Shown here piece by piece: positions 1-9,513 of a stretch of DNA of 45,535 nucleotides. The notes below the pieces were generated by a model that had not been told where the DNA came from, did not search any database, and was given only the letters and a program-made list of their open reading frames with translations. The position numbers and the translations under genes were made by a program. The stretch is taken from positions 1 to 45,535 of the forward strand of contig JAFUYP010000066.1 of assembly GCA_017470535.1 (NCBI GenBank), read 5' to 3'. The DNA comes from Ruminococcus sp. Its GTDB lineage: Bacteria > Bacillota > Clostridia > Oscillospirales > Ruminococcaceae. How positions within the stretch are numbered: position 1 is the stretch's first letter; every line of letters begins with the position of its first letter.

Positions 1-168
1 CCGCACGACCATTGTGTGTCAGATGCGCCGTCCGAATTTTCGTCAGAATGCCCATTTTTGCCGCAGTTTTACTGGCGTAAGACAAGGTAAAATTGGGTAT
101 TATGACGGAAATCCGGCAAGCAGATGGCACACAAAGGCGTAAGCCGGTGGTTGTGCGGTGTTGCCCTA
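1..168. mobile_element. Hairpin-type MITE-like element, left end cut by the window
   Basis: The whole stretch folds back on itself. The left end (CCGCACGACCA...) is the reverse complement, with a few mismatches, of the right end (...TGGTTGTGCGGTGTTGCCCTA). The inner parts around 36-63 and 92-117 are also complementary, leaving a loop near 65-85. No ORF for a transposase is present. Partial copies occur at 9469-9513 (right end, 39 of 45 bases the same) and 39093-39135 (left end, 37 of 37 bases the same over the shared part). The 39093 copy shows that the full left end begins TAGGCAACACCGC, so the terminal inverted repeat is about TAGGGCAACACCGC. That it moves by a transposase encoded elsewhere is inference. 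Confidence 0.7.
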
Positions 169-323
169 ATAATTTGATCTAACAGCACGCCATTGTGCTG
201 TGTGTGTCAGCCGACACTTGTACTGGTGCCTGATATATTTTTAGTTTTCTATATAATTATAATACCTTCCCGGTTTTTTCGCCACACCAAAAAACAGACA
301 TTTCTCTGCACTTTCCCGACAAA

Positions 324-358
324 TACAAAGCGCCCCGGGTAGATAGGGACGCTTTGTA
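324..358 (-). terminator. Probable terminator of the AraC-type gene
   Basis: Nine-base arms TACAAAGCG (324-332) and CGCTTTGTA (350-358), extended inward by GGG/CCC after one mismatch, lie 32 bases past the stop of the minus-strand regulator. The following minus-strand bases are only moderately T-rich. The rest of 169-389 holds no gene that I can support. Confidence 0.5.
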
Positions 359-389
359 CCGAAAATATATGATGGAATTATCCTCGCTG

Positions 390-1154
390 TTATTTTTTAA
401 GCTCTGACGGGCGCTTGCCTGTCAGCTTCTTAAAGACAGAGGTGAAATAATCCACTGTCGAAAACCCTAAAAGCTCGCTTACCTCATACACCCTGTACCT
501 GCCGGAGAGCAGCAGCTTTTCGCCGTAAAGCACACGGAACCTCTTGTAAAAATCCCCGAATGTCATGCCTGTCCTTGCCTTGAAAAGCCGCCCGAAGTAA
601 TCCTTGTTGAACCCGAAATGGTCGGCTGCCGATTCGGTAGTTACGATAACACCCTCGCATGAGCTTATAAACTCTCTGAGATTGTCAGAGAATTTCTTGT
701 CACTGCATTTTGTCTCAAACTCATTAAAGTATTCATTTACCGCAAGACGGTATTCACGGCTCTCCGTAGCCTTGTCGTACTTTTTCTTTGCACGGATGAG
801 CGCTTCCTTTATGCGTACTTCCGATACAGGCTCACAAAGATAATCCGTCACCCCTGCAAGAAAGCATTCACGCATATTTTCGGGGTCGCCATGCGGACTT
901 ATCACAAGCATCTCGCACCTGCCGGCTTTCTTTGAGATCTTGTCAACTATCGCAGCCGCATCGAGCTGCGGCGGTTTGTTGAATACAAGTGCAAATGCGA
1001 TGTTTTCCTTGTGCATGAGCTTTATAGCCTCATCGGTATCATCGGTAAGGGTGCAAAGCTCAAAACCGTTTTCACGCCATACAGGAAAACGTCTGTATTT
1101 TGAAAAAGCAGAATCGTCATTATTTATCATGACTATTTTAAGCAGACCTGTCAC
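390..1154 (-). CDS. AraC-family regulator with a degenerate receiver domain
   Basis: A 254-residue DNA-binding regulator. Residues about 1-125 have the fold order of a response-regulator receiver, and the C-terminal ~100 residues are an AraC/XylS double helix-turn-helix (DYFGRLFKARTGMTFGDF, then the second helix near VYEVSELLGFSTVDYFTSVF and the typical ending KLTGKRPSELKK). The receiver looks unable to take phosphate: the strand that should end in the acceptor Asp reads ALVFNKPP, with Asn there, and the usual KP lysine is replaced in CEPVS. The GTG at 1154 is chosen because GGGAGG (1163-1168) sits 8 bases before it; the upstream in-frame TTG at 1172 lies before that site. No neighbouring target gene or kinase is seen. 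Target unknown; YesN-like regulators often control sugar uptake. Confidence 0.85.
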   Translation of the reverse strand: MTGLLKIVMINNDDSAFSKYRRFPVWRENGFELCTLTDDTDEAIKLMHKENIAFALVFNKPPQLDAAAIVDKISKKAGRCEMLVISPHGDPENMRECFLAGVTDYLCEPVSEVRIKEALIRAKKKYDKATESREYRLAVNEYFNEFETKCSDKKFSDNLREFISSCEGVIVTTESAADHFGFNKDYFGRLFKARTGMTFGDFYKRFRVLYGEKLLLSGRYRVYEVSELLGFSTVDYFTSVFKKLTGKRPSELKK

Positions 1155-1170
1155 AGCGCTTTCCTCCCAC

Positions 1171-1210
1171 AAAAAAATAAAAAGGCACTGTAAAAACTTA
1201 CAGCACCTTT
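1171..1210 (-). terminator. Terminator-like hairpin in the 5' leader of the AraC-type gene
   Basis: Read on the minus strand, 13-base arms (1198-1210 and 1181-1193) pair fully if two G-U pairs are allowed, with a 4-base loop, and are followed by a run TTTTTATTTTTTT. This intrinsic terminator lies between the predicted promoter and the ribosome site of the gene; its U-run ends 2 bases before GGGAGG. It may be an attenuator, or may end a ~40-base RNA. Confidence 0.65.
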
Positions 1211-1220
1211 GCCTGTCTTA

Positions 1221-1250
1221 ATTATAGCACCGAGCATCAAAAAATGTCAA
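1221..1250 (-). promoter_or_regulatory. Sigma-A promoter of the AraC-type gene
   Basis: On the minus strand TTGACA (1245-1250), an 18-base spacer and TATAAT (1221-1226). Transcription would start near 1214, almost at the foot of the leader hairpin. Confidence 0.65.
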
Positions 1251-1485
1251 TGAACTATTTATTAACAGCTCAAAAAGTATGAAATTTAGGGGATTTTATA
1301 TTAAATTATCAGGATAGGTCAAAAGGGGCAGAAGCTGACGATAACAGCACAGGTGCAGTCATGGTATCACCCTGCCCTTTTAACAGCGTGCTGCTCATAG
1401 TCTTGTAAATAACGCCCTTCAATTGACAAACATTGAAATAAATACAAAAAAGCTCAGCGGCAAGCTGATGAAAAGCAAAAACAAT
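1251..1485. other. Intergenic spacer without a recognisable gene
   Basis: No ORF with a ribosome site. The only structure seen is an imperfect inverted repeat, AAAAGGGGCAG (1321-1331) against CTGCCCTTTT (1372-1381), with a 40-base loop. It could be the remains of a small mobile repeat or a structured RNA; I cannot tell which. Confidence 0.4.
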
Positions 1486-1512
1486 TACCCCCGGAACTGC
1501 GTTCCGGGGGTA
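1472..1512 (-). terminator. Intrinsic terminator of guaB
   Basis: On the minus strand a 12-base perfect stem (1501-1512 with 1486-1497 and a 3-base loop), GC-rich with CCCCCGGAAC arms, followed by a T-rich stretch (TTGTTTTTGCTTTT). It begins 15 bases past the guaB stop. Confidence 0.9.
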
Positions 1513-1526
1513 TTATTGTCATATCA

Positions 1527-3086
<1,560 letters not shown>

Positions 3087-3161
3087 TATTGATTATAATA
3101 AGTGTTTGTTAATTTTCCCTGAATTAAGGAAACGGCTTTCCCAAAGCCTGAAAAAGCCCAT

Positions 3162-3212
3162 AAAAAAAGTATCGCTGCGCCTGTGGATCCCGGATCCGTC
3201 ACGCAGCGATAC
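3162..3212 (-). terminator. Terminator of the MMPL/heptad-repeat operon
   Basis: Minus-strand 11-base perfect arms (GGTATCGCTGCG side at 3202-3212, partner 3169-3179) enclosing a nested GGATCC-type palindrome, then TTTTTTT. It begins 16 bases past the stop of the repeat protein. Confidence 0.9.
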
Positions 3213-3227
3213 CTTAATGTTTAATGT

Positions 3228-6200
3228 TTATTTTTCTTTTTTCCTTACACCGGCAGTCTCGTAGATGAACTTGACCTCGCCCACCGTGCTGTCTGCCTTG
3301 CCCGAGAAGTTATCAAGCTCACCGCTCATATCAATAAGCGCTCTTACCCTTGCACGCAAAGGCTCTATGTTGCCGTCGTACATATCAAGTATCTTGTCGA
3401 TAGCCTCTTCGTTGAATTTCTTCATGCCGTCATTGAGCTTCTTGCCGCCGTCTGCGAGCTTGCCTATACCCTCAGCGAGCTGTTCGCCGCCGTCTGCGAG
3501 CTTGCCTGTTCCGTCTGCAAGCTGTGCTGCTCCGTCAGAGAGCTGCTTTGTACCGCTTTGCAGCTTATTTACACCGTCTGTCAGCGATGTCGAGAGCGTG
3601 CCCATGCCGCTTGCAAGGGTCGATGCACCGCTTACAAGTGCCGCCGAGTTAGAGCTTATAGTATCAAGCCCCTGTTTGAGCTGCAAAGCACCGTCCGTGT
3701 AATCCTTGATACCCTTTTTGAGCTTGCCTGAGTTGCCGTCTATCTGCCCTAAACCGTCTGACAGCTTTTTAGCACCCTTTGTGTATTCACTTACGCCGCT
3801 TACGATAGCCTCAGAGTTGTCGTGTAAAAGCCCCAGCCCGTCTGAAAGCTGCTTTACGCCGCCTGTGTACTGCTTGATACCGTCTTTGAGCGTCTTTGAA
3901 TTCTTGACAAGCGTTCCAAGCCCTGCTGCGAGCTGTGAAGCGCCGCTCGTGTAGTCGGATACGCCCTTGATAAGAGCTTTCGAGTTCTTAGCAAGCGTTC
4001 CTAAGCCGTCTGAAAGCTGCTTTGCCCCGTCAGTGTAATCAGATACGCCCTGTTTGAGCGCAGCCGAATTGTTGTTGAGTACGCCCAGTCCGTCCTCAAG
4101 CTGCTTTGCACCGGCAGTGTAATCACTTATTCCGCTCTTTAAAGTCTCGCCCTTCTCATCGAGCAGCGAAAGACCTGCATTGATAGCGCTCATCGCCTGT
4201 ATCAGACCCATTTCATCAGCTGTTTCGCCCTGCTTGTCAAGACCTGCCTTGACCATTTCAAGTCCGCCCTCGAGCTGCCTGATGACCTCCGCCGACTTAG
4301 GTAATACCACACTTGAAGCCCCTGCAAGCGTTGCCACCGATGCTTTGAGCGTTTCAAACTTCTCTCCCACAGCAGAGAGCGCTGAAAGCCCCTGTGCCGC
4401 CGTCTGTAAGTTTGCAAGCTGTGAGCCTATGTCCTGTGTCTTTGCCCCTGCGTCAGATAACTGCGCCATAAGTGCAGCTACATTTTCATCCTGGGCAAGC
4501 TCCGGGTGCGCTGCTATCAGCTTTTGCAGGCTCTCTCCCATGCCGCCTAAGTCTGCGCCTATCGCCTGAGCATCAGCTCCGATGCTCTGAGCCGACTGTG
4601 TCATGCCTGTTGTTGCCTGTGATACATCGGGAAGCTCCATAGCGCCAAGCGTGTCGTTGAGCGCCTGGATACCTTTGTCAAGCTGGTCTGCACCGTCTGT
4701 GAGTTGGTCTATGCCTGCTTTGTTTTCATCGCTCAGCTGCGCTCCAAGCTGCTCCGAGGTAGCCTGTACAGCTGCAAGCACCTTAGCACTTGCGGCGTTG
4801 AGCTGTGAAACTCCTGCCGTGTACTCGCTCACACCAGTGTTGAGCGTTTCGTTGTTAGCCCCCAGCTGTGCCGCACCTGCATAAGCCTGTGCCACGCCCG
4901 AGGTGTAATCGCTGATACCGTCATTGAGTGTGGTGTTGTTCTCTGTCAGCGTTTTGCCGCCTTCATTTGCCGTACCCACACCGTCAGTGTAATCCTTGAT
5001 ACCCTGATTGAGCGTGCCGTTGTTTGAAGTAAGTGTGTCTGCGCCGTCCTTTGCAGCCTTCACACCGTCCGTGTAATCAGTTACCCCTTGGTTTAGCTTC
5101 TTGTTGCTTTTCTTTAAGGTCTTTGACCCCTCGTAAGCCGTGTCCACGCCGCCTGTGTATTCACAGATGCCGCCGTTTAGCTTCTTGTTGTTCGCAGCGA
5201 GCTTGACAGCACCGTTGAACGCCGTTTTCACGCCGTCCGTGTAATCGGTGATGCCCTTGTTGAGCGTGCCGTTATTGTCAGTAAGCGTCTTAGCACCCTC
5301 GTCTGCCGTGCCTACGCCTGCGGTGTACTTCTCTATACCGTCGCTTATCTTCTTTGCACCGTCATTGAGCTTCTTTATGCCGTCGCCTGCTTTTTCGCTG
5401 AGTGTCGCCACTCCCGAATCAAGCTCGCCCAGACCGTTCTTTAACTGCTTTGCGCCGTCATCGAGCTTGCCGATGCCGTCTGTGAACTCCCCTGTCTTTT
5501 CGTCAAGCGTTTTAAGCCCGTCATAAAGCTCGCTCGTGCCGTCCGAGAGCTTGTCAACAGCGTCCACTATCTCGTCGAGCTTATCTTTTAGCTCGTCTAT
5601 CTTTTCACCGCTTATCTCCGTGTCAGAGAACAGGTCGCTCGTACCTACCGAGATAGCCATACCTATCTCAAAATCCTTCACATCTGCCGTTACCTCAAAA
5701 TACTCCGGTATCTCAAAATCAAGCTCCTTGTCCCTTAGCCCTAAGCTGTCAGTAAGCCCCGGCAGCGCATAGCCTGCGATTATCTTCTTTGTGTTGTCTG
5801 TGAGAAGCTTGCCGTTTTTCACCTCAACGTTTGCAAACTTCTCACCGTCGAGCATGATACCCGTCATCATCACAAACGGCGTGTATATCGTTTCCTTTTT
5901 GCCGTCTATGTCCACTTCCTTGCCGGAGAGATTCTTGTAGTCGTATCTTATAGTCACCCTGCCGCTCTTGCCGATGAGGTCATCAGGCTCTATGTCCTTT
6001 CCGTCGAGCTTGTAGCTCACACTTATCTCTACCGGAAGATCGGCATCACTGTGCCCCTTGTAGTAGATGTCACCGCCCTGCGTGTTCCAGGTAAGGCTGT
6101 CGCCGTTTGCAGAGTATGTTTCGTCCGTCTTGATGTTCTCAATATCAGTAAGTGTCGATACGTCCGGCAGATCCGTGAGCTTTTCGGGGTTTTGCAGCCA

Positions 6201-6452
6201 GTCACTTACGATCGTGTCCGTCCTGTTGCCCTTGGCGTCGGTCATAACGTATACCGTTTCTCTTTTTGCACGCTTTGCGTCCTTTGAGTACCCGGGGGAG
6301 GTCTCCTCCTGCACCTGCTCTGCCGATGTTTCGGTCGCCTTTTTATCGTCCTTGTTATTATCCTTGTTTGCGTGAGCGTAAAGCCCTGTCGAGCCTGCCG
6401 AGATAAGAATAGCTATCATTCCGGCAATGACCTTTGTCCATGTCTTTTTCAT
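3228..6452 (-). CDS. Secreted X-X-X-Leu-X-X-Gly heptad-repeat protein, MMPL partner
   Basis: A 1074-residue exported protein. An N-terminal signal or signal-anchor (MKKTWTKVIAGMIAILISAG) is followed by an ordered domain to about residue 300 and then long heptad repeats. Two arrays each hold six 28-residue units (four heptads) with the pattern Y-T-x-G-V/A...L...N-N/S...L..G-I/V-x-D. They are separated by an Ala/Gln-rich stretch near residues 560-800 and followed by shorter (x)LADGxGKL heptads. No membrane segments follow the N-terminus, unlike the YhgE/Pip family, which shares the heptads but ends in a membrane domain. GAGAGGA lies 8 bases before the ATG. It sits 19 bases behind the MMPL exporter and must be cotranscribed. 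An extracytoplasmic partner or filament for that exporter is inferred. Confidence 0.85.
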   Translation of the reverse strand: MKKTWTKVIAGMIAILISAGSTGLYAHANKDNNKDDKKATETSAEQVQEETSPGYSKDAKRAKRETVYVMTDAKGNRTDTIVSDWLQNPEKLTDLPDVSTLTDIENIKTDETYSANGDSLTWNTQGGDIYYKGHSDADLPVEISVSYKLDGKDIEPDDLIGKSGRVTIRYDYKNLSGKEVDIDGKKETIYTPFVMMTGIMLDGEKFANVEVKNGKLLTDNTKKIIAGYALPGLTDSLGLRDKELDFEIPEYFEVTADVKDFEIGMAISVGTSDLFSDTEISGEKIDELKDKLDEIVDAVDKLSDGTSELYDGLKTLDEKTGEFTDGIGKLDDGAKQLKNGLGELDSGVATLSEKAGDGIKKLNDGAKKISDGIEKYTAGVGTADEGAKTLTDNNGTLNKGITDYTDGVKTAFNGAVKLAANNKKLNGGICEYTGGVDTAYEGSKTLKKSNKKLNQGVTDYTDGVKAAKDGADTLTSNNGTLNQGIKDYTDGVGTANEGGKTLTENNTTLNDGISDYTSGVAQAYAGAAQLGANNETLNTGVSEYTAGVSQLNAASAKVLAAVQATSEQLGAQLSDENKAGIDQLTDGADQLDKGIQALNDTLGAMELPDVSQATTGMTQSAQSIGADAQAIGADLGGMGESLQKLIAAHPELAQDENVAALMAQLSDAGAKTQDIGSQLANLQTAAQGLSALSAVGEKFETLKASVATLAGASSVVLPKSAEVIRQLEGGLEMVKAGLDKQGETADEMGLIQAMSAINAGLSLLDEKGETLKSGISDYTAGAKQLEDGLGVLNNNSAALKQGVSDYTDGAKQLSDGLGTLAKNSKALIKGVSDYTSGASQLAAGLGTLVKNSKTLKDGIKQYTGGVKQLSDGLGLLHDNSEAIVSGVSEYTKGAKKLSDGLGQIDGNSGKLKKGIKDYTDGALQLKQGLDTISSNSAALVSGASTLASGMGTLSTSLTDGVNKLQSGTKQLSDGAAQLADGTGKLADGGEQLAEGIGKLADGGKKLNDGMKKFNEEAIDKILDMYDGNIEPLRARVRALIDMSGELDNFSGKADSTVGEVKFIYETAGVRKKEK

Positions 6453-6471
6453 ATCAAAAGTCCTCTCTTTC

Positions 6472-8583
6472 TTAGTATGTCAAAGCTCTGTGATGCGAGC
6501 CTTTTTCTGCAAGTCTTACCTTCCTCATGCCGAGTGTCGAGTGTATCACTATCTTGTCAAGCAGAAGCAGCATTGCAGGGAGTATACATATTACCGTCAC
6601 CATGCTGACGAGCGCACCACGGGAGAGCAGCGTGCATATCTGTGAGATCATATCCACTCTTGAATATACACCCACTCCGAAGGTCGCCGCAAAGAACCCT
6701 ACCGCCGAAACGATTATCGACTTTATAGAGGTCATAAGCGCTATCGTCACAGCCTCGTGTTTGTCCTTGCCGTCAAGACGCTCAGACTTGTATCTTGTCG
6801 TCATAAGTATCGCATAATCGACCGTAGCGCCAAGCTGTATGCAGCCTATGACTACCGATGCTATAAACGGTATCGTGGTATTTAAGTAACATGAAAGCCC
6901 CATGTTGATAAACACCGCAAACTCTATCGCCGCCACAAGAATTATCGGCAGCGATACAGACTTCAGTGCAAATATGATTATCACAAATACCATTGCGATA
7001 GATAAAGCATTTACTACCTTGAAGTCACGGTCTGTTATCTCTATCAGGTCCTTGGTCGCAGCCGCCTCGCCTATGACCATAGCATCGTCATCATACTGGT
7101 TGACGATGTCGGTTATCTGTGCCACCTGCTCGTTTACCTCTTCCGATGCTACCTTGTAATCCGAGCTTACCAGCATCATCTGCCAGCCGCCGTTTTTAAG
7201 TATGTCAGAGAGCGTATCCGGCACTGCCTCCGACGGCACCGCACCAAGCAGCGTGTCAAGCCCCAGTACCCTCTTTACGCCCTTGACCTTTTTGATCCTG
7301 TCACACATCATGTTCGCATCTTTGGCTGACATATTCTCGTCGCACATTATTATGTGTGACGACGTTATACCGTAGTCCTCCCTGAGCTTGGCAGATGCCG
7401 TAACACTGTTAAGATCCTCGGGAAGAGTGTCTGTGAGGTTATAATATACATTCGTGTGAGTTTCGCCGTATACCGCCGGGATAAGCAGTGCTAAGAACGC
7501 TATCATGAATACCCAGCTGTGTTTTATAATAAACCTTGATACCTTGTCAAGCGACGGTATAAGCTCACGGTGCATCGTCTTTTCAAGCGCCTTGTCAAAA
7601 ATAAGTATCATCGACGGCAGGACAGTTATCGTGCAGATAACGCCTAAAACTACGCCCTTAGCCATTACTATACCGATGTCAAGACCCAGCGTGAAGGTCA
7701 TAAAGCACAGTGCCACAAAGCCCGCAACAGTAGTTACCGAGCTTGACACGACCGAGTTGAAGGTCTGCCCTATCGCTATCGCCATAGCCTCGTTCTTGTC
7801 GCCCGGCATCTTTTCCTTCTGCTCCTTGTAGCTGTGCCACAGGAATATCGAATAGTCCGCCGTAACTGCGAGCTGCAATACCGCCGCCAGCGCCTCGGTT
7901 ATAAACGAGATCTCGCCCTGTAACTGGTTGGTACCCAGGTTGTAAAGTATCGACATACCGATGTTTAACATAAAGAATACCGGTATCAGGAAGGAATCCA
8001 TAGTAAGTGCCAGAACTATACTCATAAGCACCGCACCTATGATGACATACATCGTCATCTCTTCAAGGGTCAGGTTCTTTATGTCCTCAACTACCGGACC
8101 CATGCCTGCGGTGTATACCTTCTGATCTGCAAGCTCTCTCATCTTTGCTATCGCTTCGAGCGCTTCGTCCGATGAGCCTGTCGATTCAAAGAACACCATC
8201 ATAAGTGTCGAATCGTCCCTGTCACTGTTGAATATCTCGTATATATCGTCAGGGAGCACTTCCTTAGGTATAGATAAGTCAGCTATCGTGTCATACCATA
8301 ATACGTCGCCCACTACATCTATCTGCTCAAATTCCTTTTTTAGCTCCGCTACGTCCTTGTCCTCCATGCCCTCGATAACGACGTAGGCAAAACCGCCCTT
8401 GCCGAACTCCTTGAGCATTATGTCCTGCCCCTTCATAGAATCAATATCCTCCGGCAGGTAGGACAGTATATCGTAGTTGATCCTTGTGTGTATCATTCCG
8501 AAAAGCGACGGCACTAAAAGCACTACCGCCAGTATCAGGATAGGAACTCTGAGCTTTACTATCCCTCGTCCTATTTTATGCAC
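6472..8583 (-). CDS. MMPL/RND-family membrane transporter
   Basis: A 703-residue inner-membrane exporter of the RND superfamily (MMPL, YdfJ-like), expected to use ion flow to move lipids, drugs or other hydrophobic compounds. Two homologous halves are visible, each with one membrane helix, a ~150-residue external loop and a block of five helices. The first half runs from VPILILAVVLLVPSLFG to about residue 320; the second starts near FIIKHSWVFMIAFLALLIPA. RND helix-4 type motifs occur as QLAVTADYSIFLWH and QLGATVDYAILMTT. GTG at 8583 has GGAG 8 bases upstream. It is first in an operon with the repeat protein and divergent from a TetR gene, with TetR-type operators around its promoter. Substrate unknown. 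Confidence 0.93.
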   Translation of the reverse strand: MHKIGRGIVKLRVPILILAVVLLVPSLFGMIHTRINYDILSYLPEDIDSMKGQDIMLKEFGKGGFAYVVIEGMEDKDVAELKKEFEQIDVVGDVLWYDTIADLSIPKEVLPDDIYEIFNSDRDDSTLMMVFFESTGSSDEALEAIAKMRELADQKVYTAGMGPVVEDIKNLTLEEMTMYVIIGAVLMSIVLALTMDSFLIPVFFMLNIGMSILYNLGTNQLQGEISFITEALAAVLQLAVTADYSIFLWHSYKEQKEKMPGDKNEAMAIAIGQTFNSVVSSSVTTVAGFVALCFMTFTLGLDIGIVMAKGVVLGVICTITVLPSMILIFDKALEKTMHRELIPSLDKVSRFIIKHSWVFMIAFLALLIPAVYGETHTNVYYNLTDTLPEDLNSVTASAKLREDYGITSSHIIMCDENMSAKDANMMCDRIKKVKGVKRVLGLDTLLGAVPSEAVPDTLSDILKNGGWQMMLVSSDYKVASEEVNEQVAQITDIVNQYDDDAMVIGEAAATKDLIEITDRDFKVVNALSIAMVFVIIIFALKSVSLPIILVAAIEFAVFINMGLSCYLNTTIPFIASVVIGCIQLGATVDYAILMTTRYKSERLDGKDKHEAVTIALMTSIKSIIVSAVGFFAATFGVGVYSRVDMISQICTLLSRGALVSMVTVICILPAMLLLLDKIVIHSTLGMRKVRLAEKGSHHRALTY

Positions 8584-8609
8584 TGTATCATCTCCGAACT
8601 ATATAAATA

Positions 8610-8622
8610 TGACCAACAGTCA
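8610..8622. promoter_or_regulatory. Putative TetR operator 1
   Basis: TGAC-CAACA-GTCA, lying just downstream of the MMPL -10 box, where a repressor would block early transcription. Same TGAC-N5-GTCA form as two other sites in this intergenic region. Confidence 0.65.
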
Positions 8623-8638
8623 ATTGCTGTATATTACC

Positions 8639-8667
8639 AGTATATCACCATATTCTTACAATGTCAA
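8639..8667 (-). promoter_or_regulatory. Promoter of the MMPL operon
   Basis: Minus strand TTGACA (8662-8667), 17-base spacer, TATACT (8639-8644). It lies between operators 1 and 2. Confidence 0.75.
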
Positions 8668-8675
8668 GCACAAAC

Positions 8676-8688
8676 TGACCATTGGTCA
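8676..8688. promoter_or_regulatory. Putative TetR operator 2
   Basis: TGAC-CATTG-GTCA, nearly palindromic through its centre, 8 bases upstream of the MMPL -35 box. Centre is 66 bases from operator 1 and 36 from operator 3. Confidence 0.7.
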
Positions 8689-8707
8689 CATTTTCGTGGA
8701 TATGCAC

Positions 8708-8728
8708 AAACTGACTATCGGTCAGTTT
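8708..8728. promoter_or_regulatory. Putative TetR operator 3
   Basis: Perfect arms AAACTGAC and GTCAGTTT around TATCG. It is the most symmetric of the three sites and lies nearest the tetR-type promoter, so it may serve autoregulation. Confidence 0.75.
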
Positions 8729-8751
8729 TGAAAATCATACACTTTTACCCA

Positions 8752-8781
8752 TTGACAACAGCACGAAAAATAGCGTATAAT
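8752..8781 (+). promoter_or_regulatory. Promoter of the TetR-family gene
   Basis: TTGACA (8752-8757), 18-base spacer, TATAAT (8776-8781), about 50 bases before the start codon. Confidence 0.75.
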
Positions 8782-8831
8782 GTATAAAGATACAAAAAGC
8801 GCTTTGATGCCATAAAAAAGGGGGCGGTATT

Positions 8832-9434
8832 ATGGGCAAACTTGAAGTTAATAAAAAAGCAAAAGAGGACTCGCTCCTGATGACAGCGTATAAGCTGTTC
8901 ACGACAAAGGGTGTTAGCAAGACCTCCGTTTCTGATATAGCCACCACAGCAGGTGTCGGCAAGGGTACGTTCTATCTTTATTTCAAGGACAAGTACGATC
9001 TTAAAAACAGACTTGTTGCCAAGCACTCCTCACGGCTTTTCAAAACAGCGCTCTCACAGCTTGAAGCGAGCGGGAAGAAGCTCGGCTATAAGGATAAGAT
9101 AATCTTCATGATAGACAGTATCCTTGACCAGCTCCAGCAGAATCAAGCGCTGCTCACATTCATATCCAAGAATTTAAGCTGGGGCATATTCAAAAACGCC
9201 CTGACTGCAAAGAGCCAGAGCGATGATGTAGATTTTCTCAATATCTATAATGAGATGCTAAGTGAAGCCCCCACTGAGATAAAAGAGCCTGAGATAATGC
9301 TCTTTATGATAATAGAGCTTATAAGCTCTACCTGCTATTCGGCGATACTTTACAGCGAGCCGGTCTCACTTGAAGAATTAAAGCCCTACCTTTACAGGAG
9401 CATAAATGATATAATAGACAGACATATGGAGTGA
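8832..9434 (+). CDS. TetR-family transcriptional repressor
   Basis: A 200-residue regulator. Residues about 12-60 form the TetR helix-turn-helix (LFTTKGVSKTSVSDIATTAGVGKGTFYLYFKDK, listed here only as its core GVGKGTFYLYF), followed by an all-helical ligand and dimer domain of normal length. It is transcribed away from the MMPL exporter operon, and three TGAC-N5-GTCA sites lie between the two promoters. This is the classic arrangement of a drug- or lipid-responsive repressor that controls its neighbour and itself. A G-rich stretch (GGGGGCGG) precedes the ATG. The inducing ligand is unknown. Confidence 0.92.
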   Translation: MGKLEVNKKAKEDSLLMTAYKLFTTKGVSKTSVSDIATTAGVGKGTFYLYFKDKYDLKNRLVAKHSSRLFKTALSQLEASGKKLGYKDKIIFMIDSILDQLQQNQALLTFISKNLSWGIFKNALTAKSQSDDVDFLNIYNEMLSEAPTEIKEPEIMLFMIIELISSTCYSAILYSEPVSLEELKPYLYRSINDIIDRHME

Positions 9435-9461
9435 TGCGCATAAAGCGTATCACTCCATTTT
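9428..9461 (+). terminator. Terminator of the TetR-family gene
   Basis: Twelve-base arms (9428-9439, 9444-9455) with one G-U pair and a 4-base loop, then ATTTTT. The stem includes the stop codon. Confidence 0.85.
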
Positions 9462-9468
9462 TATAACT

Positions 9469-9513
9469 ATGGCACACAAAAGCGTGAGCCGGTGGCCCGG
9501 CGGTGTTGCCCTA
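9469..9513. mobile_element. Right-end fragment of the hairpin element
   Basis: Matches 124-168 at 39 of 45 positions and ends in the same GGTGTTGCCCTA. The left half is missing. Its last three bases (CTA, minus strand TAG) are the stop codon of htrA. Confidence 0.75.

Noticed and set aside
3265-5772. Several Ser/Pro/Leu-rich plus-strand ORFs within the heptad-repeat gene
   Set aside because: They are opposite-strand shadows of the repeated coding sequence and repeat with the same 84-base period.
8735-9026. Minus-strand ORFs under the TetR gene
   Set aside because: They lie antisense to a clear TetR coding frame and lack ribosome sites.
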